DNA of 64,000 bases, taken from positions 1-64,000 of the forward strand of contig DAIDDL010000018.1 in NCBI GenBank assembly GCA_027309085.1. Direction: 5' to 3'. Positions 43,329-52,715 of the stretch are shown in pieces (the stretch's first letter is position 1; every line of letters starts with the position of its first letter). Made by a program: the position numbers and the translations under genes. Under the pieces are notes generated by a model, which made no database searches, had not been told where the DNA came from, and was given only the letters and a program-made list of their open reading frames with translations. Origin of the DNA: Sulfobacillus sp. GTDB taxonomy: Bacteria > Bacillota > Sulfobacillia > Sulfobacillales > Sulfobacillaceae.

Positions 43329-43360
43329 TGGTGCGATCCCTCCTTTATTTTAATGGCAAA

Positions 43361-43400
43361 ATTATACCACGATCCATGGAAAATGCAAGATCGTGGTATA
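43361..43400 (-). promoter_or_regulatory. Promoter inside a 12-base inverted repeat, upstream of the second spo0E-like gene
   Basis: TATACCACGATC and GATCGTGGTATA (43363-43374 and 43389-43400) are perfect inverted arms 14 bases apart. On the minus strand the sequence holds TTGCAT (-35), a 16-base spacer and TATAAT (-10, 43361-43366) for the spo0E-like gene. The dyad could be an operator covering the promoter, or a terminator for the upstream gene at 43415, as the stem is followed by AATTTT. Confidence 0.65.
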
Positions 43401-43414
43401 TGTGGAAATAAATG

Positions 43415-43630
43415 TTATTTAATCCGGAGCTGTTTCTTCACCCAGTAGGCGAAAATCTCGGCGCCGCCGACCCCTGCCTGACGGGCTGTCCTGCGGAACT
43501 GATCGAACATCTGAAAGACTTCTTCCTGAGCCTGGACATGTCCCGGTGTCGGTTTGACGGCGAGGTGAATACCTTCCGGGTTTTTCTCAATACTAATGTC
43601 ATAACCGCCTAGTCGCGCTTTGCGTGCCAT
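43415..43630 (-). CDS. Hypothetical protein, 71 aa
   Basis: This is a small, mostly charged protein: MARKARLGGYDISIEKNP, VKPTPGHVQAQEEVFQMFDQ and AEIFAYWVKKQLRIK. AAGGAGGCGCAACC precedes ATG 43630, so translation is likely. No family is recognised. An imperfect dyad TGTGATA...TATCACA at 43660-43683 lies upstream and may be part of its promoter. Confidence 0.65.
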   Translation of the reverse strand: MARKARLGGYDISIEKNPEGIHLAVKPTPGHVQAQEEVFQMFDQFRRTARQAGVGGAEIFAYWVKKQLRIK

Positions 43631-43736
43631 GGTTGCGCCTCCTTGTGCACTGTCCGCTTTGTGATATTGCATAGTGTATCACAGAAGCAGAAAAATGGTG
43701 ACGGAGGGCAATCTGTTGTGGGCCGCATGATAGTGC

Positions 43737-43765
43737 TTGACAGAAGTGGCTTAACGGACTATACT
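43737..43765 (+). promoter_or_regulatory. Strong sigma-70/A promoter of the tRNA operon
   Basis: TTGACA (43737-43742), a 17-base spacer and TATACT (43760-43765) form an almost perfect housekeeping promoter. It ends 28 bases before the first tRNA. Confidence 0.9.
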
Positions 43766-43793
43766 AACGTTTGTGCGTTGGAAGACTTGATAT

Positions 43794-43870
<77 letters not shown>

Positions 43871-43871
43871 T

Positions 43872-43948
43872 GGCGGCGTAGCTCAGCTGGCTAGAGCACA
43901 CGGTTCATACCCGTGATGTCGGTGGTTCGAGTCCACCCGCCGCTACCA
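43872..43948 (+). tRNA. tRNA-Met (CAT), elongator-type
   Basis: This 77-base cloverleaf has acceptor GGCGGCG, anticodon loop TTCATAC (CAT), T arm GGTTCGAGTCC and encoded CCA. It lies one base after the fMet gene. A CAT tRNA can also be a lysidine-modified Ile tRNA; this was not resolved here. Confidence 0.9.
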
Positions 43949-43962
43949 TATTGTTTTTATGC

Positions 43963-44038
<76 letters not shown>

Positions 44039-44053
44039 CATGAAACCAAGACA

Positions 44054-44076
44054 CCGCAAGGGATTGCGGCTTTTTT
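44054..44076 (+). terminator. Intrinsic terminator of the tRNA operon
   Basis: CCGCAA-GGGA-TTGCGG forms a 6-base-pair stem with a tetraloop, followed by C and six Ts (44071-44076), then GTTTT. It lies 15 bases after tRNA-Lys. Confidence 0.9.
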
Positions 44077-44476
44077 GTTTTGCGGAGATTTGTGCCAAAA
44101 CCCGCTCCATCCACACGACCATCCACATGAGCGGATGAACAAGGTGATACGAAAGCCATTTTACGGATAAAAGATGTACCATAACCAGGCGGCATTGGGG
44201 TGTAAGAGGATGCCATCCATGCTGGCGACGACCATATCCTCTGATGTGTTTTTGGTCTTGAATCAGCTACTTTGGTTTGGGCAATATCGAACGAAACCGC
44301 AGCAATTTCTTCCATCCACAGCGATCCACACAAATGACTCATGGAATCGACCTCATGGGTTGGAAGGTGGCATGCATGATGGAGGATATCGCGAATTAGG
44401 CAATCGACGCTGTCGAGGAAGCAGGAATTTCGGGAAACCATCCCGAATCTTTACAGAGAGTGGGAGGAGTGGGTGA
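44077..44476. other. 400-base leader of the defence island, no gene recognised
   Basis: No supported gene lies here. A frame on the minus strand runs from 44441 back through the tRNA-Lys gene and vaguely recalls an integrase end, but it has no catalytic motifs. Close to brxA a dyad TTCGGGA-AACCA-TCCCGAA (44429-44447) lies 29 bases before the ATG. Confidence 0.5.
44429..44447 (+). promoter_or_regulatory. Inverted repeat upstream of brxA, possible operator
   Basis: TTCGGGA and TCCCGAA are 7-base arms separated by AACCA. The position just ahead of the ribosome-binding site GGGAGGAG of brxA suggests a repressor site or attenuator controlling the BREX operon. No regulator gene is encoded next to it. 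Confidence 0.4.
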
Positions 44477-45082
44477 ATGGGTGTACAGCGCTATTCTGCA
44501 AGTTTAACCGCGGAACGCCCATTGCGGCACGAAACCCGTGTCGCGTTCTCTTTATTGCAGGAAAATCCGGAGTGGGGCGCTGTGCGTCACCAAATTTGGG
44601 AGCAAAATTTATTTCAGGCGCGCACGCAGCGCACGTTGACGACGTATCTGCAGCAGATCGGCCGCCGAGTGCGCGTGTTGGATAACTTCTTGCAGCAGGC
44701 ATATCTGACAGGGACGTATTCTGACCAAAATGCGTTGTTGCTATATACCTTTACCCGGGTATACCGACTGCCACGGGAGTTTCTCGCGGAAGTTGTGCGC
44801 TATAGCTGGCAATCCCGTCGGACGAGCGTGTCTCTGGCGGATCTGCGGGGGTTTATCTCTGGAAAGGCTGAACAGGACGCTGTGGTGGCCGGATGGTCTC
44901 CGCGCACTCGTGTCAACGTTCAGCAAGTGCTCGGGAATTTTTTCGTTGAATGCCAGATATTGGTTCCCCAAGGAGCGGAACGGTGGGGGATTACTCCCTT
45001 GACGGTGAGTCCGGCCTTGCGAGCTTACGTCGCGCAATCCGATCGGTACGCGGATTTTCTCGCGGTGATCTTGAATGCATAG
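44477..45082 (+). CDS. brxA: BREX protein BrxA (DUF1819)
   Basis: This 201-residue protein starts YSASLTAERPLRHETRVAFS, contains NLFQARTQRTLTTYLQQIGR and ILVPQGAERWGI at its end, and fits the DUF1819 family, which begins BREX type 1 operons. BrxA is a small helical DNA-binding protein needed for immunity in some systems. ATG 44477 follows GGGAGGAG. brxB follows after 12 bases. Confidence 0.82.
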   Translation: MGVQRYSASLTAERPLRHETRVAFSLLQENPEWGAVRHQIWEQNLFQARTQRTLTTYLQQIGRRVRVLDNFLQQAYLTGTYSDQNALLLYTFTRVYRLPREFLAEVVRYSWQSRRTSVSLADLRGFISGKAEQDAVVAGWSPRTRVNVQQVLGNFFVECQILVPQGAERWGITPLTVSPALRAYVAQSDRYADFLAVILNA

Positions 45083-45094
45083 AGGGATATAAGG

Positions 45095-45661
45095 ATGACA
45101 AAATTGACGGACACCCTGAAATATCTGGGAAAAGAAATGCAAACCGCGCGGTTTCTTGAGCGCACGGGTCTGGGCAACGACCTCGCGTTTTATATTGTGG
45201 ACTATGATCCTGCGGACGAGTTAACGGTCCGGGGATTTGTGCGCTATACTGCGGCGCATGCGGCGTTCACGATTCGAGAAATTAATGTATTTCAGGCTGT
45301 CATGACCCTATTCACCGAGGAAGTGACACTGAAAGACTTGTGGGCGCTAGAAGACTCAGAGGGGAGTCAGGGACTGTGGGACGCCGTGCTCCCCTTATTG
45401 GAAGGAGACCGTTTGGCGCAGGTGATCGCGGATCAGGCCCAAGAGGCGCAGCTGGTGTTTCTGACCGGGATTGGCACGGCCTATCCTTTGGTGCGGTCAC
45501 ACATGCTGTTGAATCGCCTGCATCACTATTTTGCCCGTCGTCCGGTGATTTTGTTTTTCCCCGGGCGCTACACCGGCACCGAAATGAGTCTGTTTGGCCT
45601 GTTCACGGATGACCATTACTACCGGGCTTTGCGGATAGAGCCCTTAGTCGGAGAGGAGTAA
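45095..45661 (+). CDS. brxB: BREX protein BrxB (DUF1788)
   Basis: This 188-residue protein has NDLAFYIVDYDPADELTVRG near the start and VFLTGIGTAYPLVRSHMLLN, then PVILFFPGRYTGTEMSLFGL toward the end, the pattern of DUF1788 proteins. Its biochemical role is unknown; it is essential for BREX in tested hosts. It is six bases upstream of brxC. Confidence 0.88.
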   Translation: MTKLTDTLKYLGKEMQTARFLERTGLGNDLAFYIVDYDPADELTVRGFVRYTAAHAAFTIREINVFQAVMTLFTEEVTLKDLWALEDSEGSQGLWDAVLPLLEGDRLAQVIADQAQEAQLVFLTGIGTAYPLVRSHMLLNRLHHYFARRPVILFFPGRYTGTEMSLFGLFTDDHYYRALRIEPLVGEE

Positions 45662-45667
45662 GACGCC

Positions 45668-48600
45668 ATGGCCGAGGGGCACGAGATTCGGGATATTTTT
45701 CAAAAAGATATTACCCGCAATATCAACGGCGTCATTCAAGCTGGGCAGCTGGATGAGCAAAACGTCCAAGAGGAATTGGCGGAATATGTGGTGACGCCCG
45801 AGCTGCAAGAGGCTCTGACGAAGTTCTTTCATCATTACGTGGGTAGCCTGCAGAGTCCTACCGCCAAGATGGGGGTCTGGATTTCTGGCTTCTTTGGATC
45901 CGGAAAATCGCACTTTCTCAAGATATTGTCCTATCTTTTGGAAAACCGCCGAGTCGGCGAGAAAACGGCATTGGAGTATTTTGATGAGAAGGCTTTGTCT
46001 CACGGGCTGCGCGATTTGTTGCGAAAGGTGAGCACTCGGCCCGCAGCGACGCTCCTCTTTAATATTGATTCCCAGAGCAGTTCGAATTCTGTGCAACGCG
46101 CTCAGCCTATCGTCGAGGTCCTGCTCAAAGTGTTTAACCGTCATCTGGGGTATTCGGAGACCTTATGGATTGCCGACATTGAACGGCAATTTGAGCGGGC
46201 GGGGGTGCTGCTTCCGTTTCGGGAAGCGTTTGCGCACGCGAAAGGCGTCTCGTGGGACCATGGGCGTCAATCGCTCTTGTTGAATCGTCAGCCCTTTGTA
46301 GAGGCGGCTCGCGCTGTGGGGATGGACTCTGCGGCAGCAGAATTGCTACTGGAAGGAGCGCGCCGGAATTTCGAAGTGTCGCCCGATTCCTTAGCGGGTC
46401 TGTTAGGAGAGTATTGCGAGCAGCATGGCCCGGATTTTCGCTTGGTCTTCCTCATTGATGAAGCCGGGCAATATATTGCGGGGCAGACCGCTTTGATGTT
46501 GAACTTGCAAACGGTGGTGGAAGATTTGGGGAACCGGGCGCATGGACAGGTGTGGGTGATTGTCACCTCCCAGGAAAATATTGAGAGCGTGACCACTGTG
46601 CAAGGCGAGGATTTCTCTAAAATTCAGGGACGGTTTGCCACCCGGATCAATCTCTCAAGTATCAATACCGACGAAGTGATTAAAGAGCGACTGCTCCAGA
46701 AAACAGAATGGGCCGCGCAGGCCCTGGAAAGCCACTATGATCAGAGTGCGCAGTCTCTGAAAAACATGCTGAGCTTTAGTACGCCCACGCCTGGACTCTC
46801 GGCCGGCTATGCCTCGGCACCGGATTTTGTGGCCAGCTATCCCTGTGTTCCCTACCAATACGATTTGCTCCAGCATGTGTTTGAGAAAGTGCGCACCCAG
46901 GGAGAAGCCGGGAAGCATTTGGCCCATGGGGAACGATCTCTCCTGAAATCGTTCCAAGAATCGGTCCGCGCGATCGAGACACAACCCTTAGGGCACTTGG
47001 TGCCATTTTCGGCCTTTTACGACACCATTGAAGACGTGTTGGACTCGGCGATTAAAAAGACCGTCCGCAAGGCGGAGGCACGGCCAGCATTGCATGACCA
47101 CGACGTGGCTGTGCTGAAAGTGTTGTACTTGATTAAGAACATTCAAGAGATGCCGGCGACAGTGGAGAATGTGACCACGTTATTGATTGACCGCATCGAT
47201 GCGGTCAAGGCCACCTTGACCCGAGAGATTCAGGCATCGGTGGACCGGCTGACCTATGAACAGCTCATTCAGCAAAATGCCGACCACACGTACACATTTT
47301 TGAGTGATGATGAACAAGAAGTGAACCGGGAAATTCAGCATGTGCACTTAGCGCCGGGGGAATTGGATCAGCAAATTGGCGCCCGGATCTTCAATGACTT
47401 ACTGAAGGGCCAGGAGAAAGCCCACGTGAACCAGCGGGACTTTGCCTATGGGCGGCAATTTGAAGGGCGCCTCTACGGGATGTCGCACGCCGATTTAAAA
47501 GTGCACATCCGCGTGGCGGGGGATGGTACGGCAGCACGCCTGCCCCTGGAAGCCATAGCTGAACCGAATACCCTCACCATTCTCTTGCCGCCGGGACCGT
47601 ACCAAGACACGCTCGAACGGGCCAAGAAGATTCAACAGTACGTGCAAAACACCATGGGCACCCACCAGGATCCTCAGCGGACGCGCATCGTGGAACAAAA
47701 GCAAACCGAGATTTCGGCATTTGAAATTCGCGCGGAAAAGGAGTTGGCCGACGCGGCGCGCCATGCCGTGTTTTATATCTTAGGTCAGGAATCGCAGTTT
47801 CCCGGAGATTTTTTCACGCAATTCAATGCCGCTATGGACCGGCTGGTCCATGATACCTATCCCCATTTGGAGGATGTCACGGAGCCCTTGGAGAGTAAGC
47901 AGGCGGTCCATAAAATTCTGGAGTGGGCCCAGACGGGGAGGCCGTTCTCGACGGTGGGCGTGAATGAACGGGCCACCGAGGCTATGACGGCTTACTTGGA
48001 ACGCCAGCATGCACACTATCAACGGGCCAGCTTGCAGGACATCAAGGAGTATTTTGCCCATCCGCCCTATGGCTGGTCACCGTGGGATGTCAGTGGCGTC
48101 ATGGCTCTGCTCTTAGGCCAACAGCGTATTACCCTGCAGTACAATGGGGCGCCCTTAACGGCGGTGACCCCAAAGTTTGCGGACACGCTGATTCAGACAT
48201 CAGCCCAAGGAAAAATTGTGGTAGACCTGATTGTCGCTATGCCCGTCGCTCTGCGCGCTCAGGTGGCTAAAATTTTGCGGACCGACTTTGGATATTCCGG
48301 GGAGCTCGATGACAGCTTCGATGGCGTGGCGCGCACGATCCGTGGGGTGGTGCACGAGACTTTAGGCCAGCCCCTGGAGTATATCGAGGAGATCGCCCGC
48401 CAGGAGTCGGGCGACTATCCTTATCCGGGGGCCGCCACCATCCGGCAGTTAAAGGCGGCCTGGTCATTTGTGGCGGCGACGGCGGATCCGGAAACCTTAG
48501 TGAACGCCTTTGTTGCCCGCGAAGAACACTGGGGGGAAGAAGTCGAGGCGCTCGACGATTTAAAGGCCTTCTACCTTAAGTCTCCTCGTGAGCGCTTTGA

Positions 48601-49225
48601 CGAGGCGGTGCACAGGTTGCAGGCCATCCAAGCTGACGTGACGATGCTGTCGTCCTATCCGGCCGTGATCTCGACGATCGAGGCGTTGAAAGCGATTCTC
48701 CGGGATCAGAACCCCTACGGGAAAATTCCTCAGATTCCTGGCCTCCTCCATACACTGCAGGAGACCATGGCAGCGGCCGTTCAGACGGAACGCGAGAAGA
48801 ACCAGAGCGAATTGACAGCCGTCACCGGAGCATTGGAGCCGCTACGACACCAATACCCCACGGAAGGGGCACGAATCGAGGAGGCTCGCCGGACTCTGGC
48901 GGCAATCCAGCAGAGGTATGAGGCCGCGGAGAGTATTACGATTATCCTGGCCAGCGTGACGCAGGCCCGGAGCGTATTGCAGGAGCTCCAGAACGCGTTG
49001 CGGGAGTCTTCTCGCAAGAGGCCGGAACCCCCGCATCCTCCCGAAGATCCGCAGGACGTGTCGTTCACCCAGGTGCTCGCTCAAGTGAGCCATTCCCACA
49101 CCGTGCGAATTGCCACGGAAGCGGAACTCCTGGCCTATCTGCAGCAGATCGAGGCTCAGTGCCGGCCCCTCCTCGCTAGTCACTGTACGATTGTCATTCA
49201 CCCAGGAGGAGACGACCGTGAATAA
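45668..49225 (+). CDS. brxC: BREX ATPase BrxC
   Basis: This 1185-residue protein has an N-terminal P-loop GFFGSGKSHFLK (about residues 75-86) and Walker B LVFLIDEAGQYIAG (~260). The C-terminal half contains long helical segments (LEPLRHQYPTEGARIEEARR). BrxC is a large AAA ATPase required for both methylation and exclusion of phage DNA. Length is normal. Its last eight bases overlap the GTG of pglX, implying coupling. Confidence 0.93.
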   Translation: MAEGHEIRDIFQKDITRNINGVIQAGQLDEQNVQEELAEYVVTPELQEALTKFFHHYVGSLQSPTAKMGVWISGFFGSGKSHFLKILSYLLENRRVGEKTALEYFDEKALSHGLRDLLRKVSTRPAATLLFNIDSQSSSNSVQRAQPIVEVLLKVFNRHLGYSETLWIADIERQFERAGVLLPFREAFAHAKGVSWDHGRQSLLLNRQPFVEAARAVGMDSAAAELLLEGARRNFEVSPDSLAGLLGEYCEQHGPDFRLVFLIDEAGQYIAGQTALMLNLQTVVEDLGNRAHGQVWVIVTSQENIESVTTVQGEDFSKIQGRFATRINLSSINTDEVIKERLLQKTEWAAQALESHYDQSAQSLKNMLSFSTPTPGLSAGYASAPDFVASYPCVPYQYDLLQHVFEKVRTQGEAGKHLAHGERSLLKSFQESVRAIETQPLGHLVPFSAFYDTIEDVLDSAIKKTVRKAEARPALHDHDVAVLKVLYLIKNIQEMPATVENVTTLLIDRIDAVKATLTREIQASVDRLTYEQLIQQNADHTYTFLSDDEQEVNREIQHVHLAPGELDQQIGARIFNDLLKGQEKAHVNQRDFAYGRQFEGRLYGMSHADLKVHIRVAGDGTAARLPLEAIAEPNTLTILLPPGPYQDTLERAKKIQQYVQNTMGTHQDPQRTRIVEQKQTEISAFEIRAEKELADAARHAVFYILGQESQFPGDFFTQFNAAMDRLVHDTYPHLEDVTEPLESKQAVHKILEWAQTGRPFSTVGVNERATEAMTAYLERQHAHYQRASLQDIKEYFAHPPYGWSPWDVSGVMALLLGQQRITLQYNGAPLTAVTPKFADTLIQTSAQGKIVVDLIVAMPVALRAQVAKILRTDFGYSGELDDSFDGVARTIRGVVHETLGQPLEYIEEIARQESGDYPYPGAATIRQLKAAWSFVAATADPETLVNAFVAREEHWGEEVEALDDLKAFYLKSPRERFDEAVHRLQAIQADVTMLSSYPAVISTIEALKAILRDQNPYGKIPQIPGLLHTLQETMAAAVQTEREKNQSELTAVTGALEPLRHQYPTEGARIEEARRTLAAIQQRYEAAESITIILASVTQARSVLQELQNALRESSRKRPEPPHPPEDPQDVSFTQVLAQVSHSHTVRIATEAELLAYLQQIEAQCRPLLASHCTIVIHPGGDDRE

Positions 49226-52200
49226 GAACGCGATAAAACTTTTTGCCACGCAGGCCCGTTTGCAGCTGCGGACCCAAATTGCCCAACAAGCCGGACGATT
49301 TGGGATGACCGAAACCACACCTGTCCAGTGGCAAGACGGGGAAGACTTCGTAACCGTAGGGACCCGGCAGTATCCCTCTGGTGTGATGCGCGCCACGTTG
49401 GCTTCCCTGGAACTGGCGTGGCATCAGCAAGGCTATCAGGCGGTGATCGATGAGGTCGCCTATACATGGTTTAACCGGCTGGTGGCCATACGGTTCATGG
49501 AGGTTCATGATTACCTGCCCTCGCATTTGCGCGTGTTGTCGAGCCGGGTGCCGGGCACCGTCGATCCGGATATTCTGGGCCACTATCATGAACTGGTGGG
49601 GGAACTTGGAACGGAAAAAGTCGCGGATTTCGATGCACTCATGGTCACAGGACAACGAGAGGCGGTGTTTCGTGGACTGCTGATGGCCCAGTGCCGGCAA
49701 TTGCATACCCTGATGCCGTTTCTGTTTGAGCCGCTCAATGACTACACCGAGTTGCTCTTGCCGGAGAACCTTTTGCAGACCGGTTCGGTGATTCACCATT
49801 TGGTGGAAGATATCCCGGAAGAGGACTTTCAGGATGTGGAGATTATCGGCTGGCTGTACCAATACTATATTGCGGATAAAAACAAGGAAATTGTTGGAAT
49901 GAACAAAGGGGTGGTGTCTAAAGAGGATTTACCGGCAGCGACACAACTTTTTACGCCTCGGTGGGTCGTGCAATACATGGTCGAGAACTCTTTAGGTCGC
50001 ATATGGATCAATAGCCATCCAAATAGTCGCCTATCCGAAGACTGGCCGTATTATCTGTTTCGAAATCAAGATGGCGAGAAAACTATTGTCGATGTGGAAT
50101 CTTTGGAAATGTTAGATCCCGCCTGTGGGTCAGGGCATATTCTCGTGGTAGCGTTCGATATGTTGTACAAGATGTATGAAGAACTGGGTTATGCGAGCCA
50201 TACCATCCCTGCCTTGATTTTACAGAAGAATTTATATGGTTTGGATATTGATCCTCGAGCTACCCAATTAGCGATGTTGGCATTGGTGATGAAAGCGCGA
50301 GAGAAAGATGTTAGGTTTTTTCAGAGGCGTATCATTCCTAAGATTTTAGCTTTTCAAGATGCTGAGCAGATATCCGACGAAGCACTCCAATTGATATGCC
50401 GTTCGCGCAGCGACATGAAAGAAATACACGACCTCCTTGTACGGCATGGTAATGCGCGACAATTTGGTTCGTTGCTGAACGGAGAGCTTGTGCATACCCA
50501 ACAATTCCTAGAGCGCATCCAATTGCTTCAAGAAGGGGCTGGAGATTTAGTCGCGCAAGAATTACTCTCTCAACTCCAAACGGTTCTGATCCCGATATTA
50601 AATCAAAATGAGGTTTTATCTAAAGAATTTGACGTCGTGGTGACGAATCCACCGTATCATAACAAATACAATCCAGCGTTGAAAGATTTCATGGCGCGGC
50701 ATTATGCGCATTATAAGGGGGATTTGTATTCGGCCTTTATTTACCGTTGTGCCCACTGGACACGTGAGGATGGATATGCGGCGCTCATGACACCATTTAC
50801 GTGGATGTTTATTTCATCTCATGAAAAACTGCGCCAGGATATTCTGCAAAATTTGACGATATCGAGCTTAGTACAATTAGAATATTCGGGGTTCGATGGC
50901 GCGACGGTACCGATTTGCACCTTTGTGCTACAAAGGCAGACACGCAATACGCAAGGGATCTATCTTCGGTTAGATGCTTTTAAGGGGCCAGAAATCCAAC
51001 CCGTTAAAGTGCGGGAGGCGGCTATGGATTCTGAGGTTTCTTATCGTTATATAGCTGAGACGCAAGATTTTTCTGCCATCCCCGGTTCTCCTATCGCCTA
51101 TTGGGCCTCGGATGCCGTGTGCAAGATGTTTCGAGAAGGTATTCCCCTTCATAAAATTGCTGAACCCAAAGTGGGTCTTCAGACAAGCGATAATAACCGA
51201 TTTCTCCGTCACTGGTATGAGGTCAATGTTCATCGCATTGGGTTTGGCTACAGTAGTGCTGCTGAGGCTTTGGAGAGCCAACACAAGTGGTTTCCGCTAA
51301 ATAAGGGGGGAGAATTTCGCAAGTGGTACGGGAATCAGGAGTATGTCGTAAATTGGGAAAACGATGGGAAAGAAATTAAAAATTTTAGAAATCAGAACGG
51401 TAAAGTCATGTCACGGCCACAGAATATCGAATTCTATTTTCTCCCCGCCATCACATGGACGGATATTAGTTCCTCAAAATTTGGCGTAAGATTTAGCCCT
51501 GAGGGATTTATATTCGACCACACTGGTAATTGCATATTTCCAGACGAATCAGACGTCTACTATATCAATGCATATTTGTGTACATCGGTGGCAAGCAATG
51601 TGTTGAAATATTTAAATCCAACGCTCCATTTTCAAGTCGGTAATATCGCCTCGTTGCCTCTCATCATGGATGACGGCATCAAGCCCACCGTTGACCGGTT
51701 GGCCCAAGAAAACATCGCCATCGCCCAAGAGGATTGGGATGCCTATGAAACCTCTTGGAACTTCCGTCAGCACCCGCTAGTGCAATATCGGGGCACGTCG
51801 AACCGATTGGCCGAAGCGTTTGAGCAGTGGTCCGCTCATGCCTCGCAACAATTTCGCACCATGCAGGCCCACGAGACAGAGCTCAACCGCTTGTTTATTG
51901 ACCTCTACGGACTGAACGTGGAATTAACACCGGATGTCCCCGATGAGGATATTACGCTGCGCTTGGCCGAGCGGAAGCGCGATGCGCAGTCTTTTTTGTC
52001 GTACTTTGTGGGATGCCTCATGGGACGCTACAGCCTGGATGCACCCGGCTTGATTTACGCGGGAGGACCCTGGGATCCCACACGTTACTCGTCCTTTGCC
52101 CCGGTGGAGGACGGGATGGTGGTGTTGACCGACAGCTCCTACTTTGCGCAGGATATCATCCAGCGTCTGGAGGAATTTTTGACGGTGCTGTATGGCGCCT

Positions 52201-52694
52201 CCTACCTGGGCGAGAATCTCCAGTGGCTGGCCGACAGTCTGGAGGCCCGGGCCACAGAGTCCGCCACTGAACGGCTGCGCCGATATTTTCTGCAAGACTT
52301 TTTTAAAGCACACTCCGCGACTTACAAAAAGCGCCCAATTTATTGGCTCTTCAGTGCGGGTCCCCGTCAAGGGTTTCAAGCCTTGCTGTACGGCCACCGG
52401 TATACGACAGAATCGGTGGCGCGGGTACGGTTGCAATATCTGCAGCCGCTCCAAATGAAGGTGGCAGCCGAAATCACGCAGAGCCAGGCACGGATACGGG
52501 ACCTGGCGTTGGGCCCCGTGGAGCGCCGAGCCGTCGATCGGCGGATCGAACTGTTGGGCGATCGCCAAGCCGAATGTGCGCGTTATGATCAAATTTTAGC
52601 CGAACTGGCGGATCAGCGGGTCACCCTCGATTTGGACGACGGGGTCCTGGGGAATGTGGCGAAATTGGCCCCCGCGCTGGCCCCAATTAAATAA
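49218..52694 (+). CDS. pglX: BREX adenine-specific DNA methyltransferase PglX/BrxX
   Basis: This protein of about 1158 residues carries the N6-adenine methylase motifs: DPACGSGH (motif I, about residues 300-307) and NPPY (motif IV, about 476-479). It uses S-adenosylmethionine to mark host DNA at one BREX site. Start GTG 49218 is eight bases after AGGAGG, inside brxC. Composition is striking: about 49.9-51.65 kb is AT-rich (25/60 GC at 50281, 23/60 at 51421) while both flanks are GC-rich (35/60 at 52381). This suggests a swapped central segment that includes the catalytic and specificity parts. Confidence 0.95.
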   Translation: MNKNAIKLFATQARLQLRTQIAQQAGRFGMTETTPVQWQDGEDFVTVGTRQYPSGVMRATLASLELAWHQQGYQAVIDEVAYTWFNRLVAIRFMEVHDYLPSHLRVLSSRVPGTVDPDILGHYHELVGELGTEKVADFDALMVTGQREAVFRGLLMAQCRQLHTLMPFLFEPLNDYTELLLPENLLQTGSVIHHLVEDIPEEDFQDVEIIGWLYQYYIADKNKEIVGMNKGVVSKEDLPAATQLFTPRWVVQYMVENSLGRIWINSHPNSRLSEDWPYYLFRNQDGEKTIVDVESLEMLDPACGSGHILVVAFDMLYKMYEELGYASHTIPALILQKNLYGLDIDPRATQLAMLALVMKAREKDVRFFQRRIIPKILAFQDAEQISDEALQLICRSRSDMKEIHDLLVRHGNARQFGSLLNGELVHTQQFLERIQLLQEGAGDLVAQELLSQLQTVLIPILNQNEVLSKEFDVVVTNPPYHNKYNPALKDFMARHYAHYKGDLYSAFIYRCAHWTREDGYAALMTPFTWMFISSHEKLRQDILQNLTISSLVQLEYSGFDGATVPICTFVLQRQTRNTQGIYLRLDAFKGPEIQPVKVREAAMDSEVSYRYIAETQDFSAIPGSPIAYWASDAVCKMFREGIPLHKIAEPKVGLQTSDNNRFLRHWYEVNVHRIGFGYSSAAEALESQHKWFPLNKGGEFRKWYGNQEYVVNWENDGKEIKNFRNQNGKVMSRPQNIEFYFLPAITWTDISSSKFGVRFSPEGFIFDHTGNCIFPDESDVYYINAYLCTSVASNVLKYLNPTLHFQVGNIASLPLIMDDGIKPTVDRLAQENIAIAQEDWDAYETSWNFRQHPLVQYRGTSNRLAEAFEQWSAHASQQFRTMQAHETELNRLFIDLYGLNVELTPDVPDEDITLRLAERKRDAQSFLSYFVGCLMGRYSLDAPGLIYAGGPWDPTRYSSFAPVEDGMVVLTDSSYFAQDIIQRLEEFLTVLYGASYLGENLQWLADSLEARATESATERLRRYFLQDFFKAHSATYKKRPIYWLFSAGPRQGFQALLYGHRYTTESVARVRLQYLQPLQMKVAAEITQSQARIRDLALGPVERRAVDRRIELLGDRQAECARYDQILAELADQRVTLDLDDGVLGNVAKLAPALAPIK

Positions 52695-52715
52695 ATAAAG
52701 GAGAGGAGGCATGCG

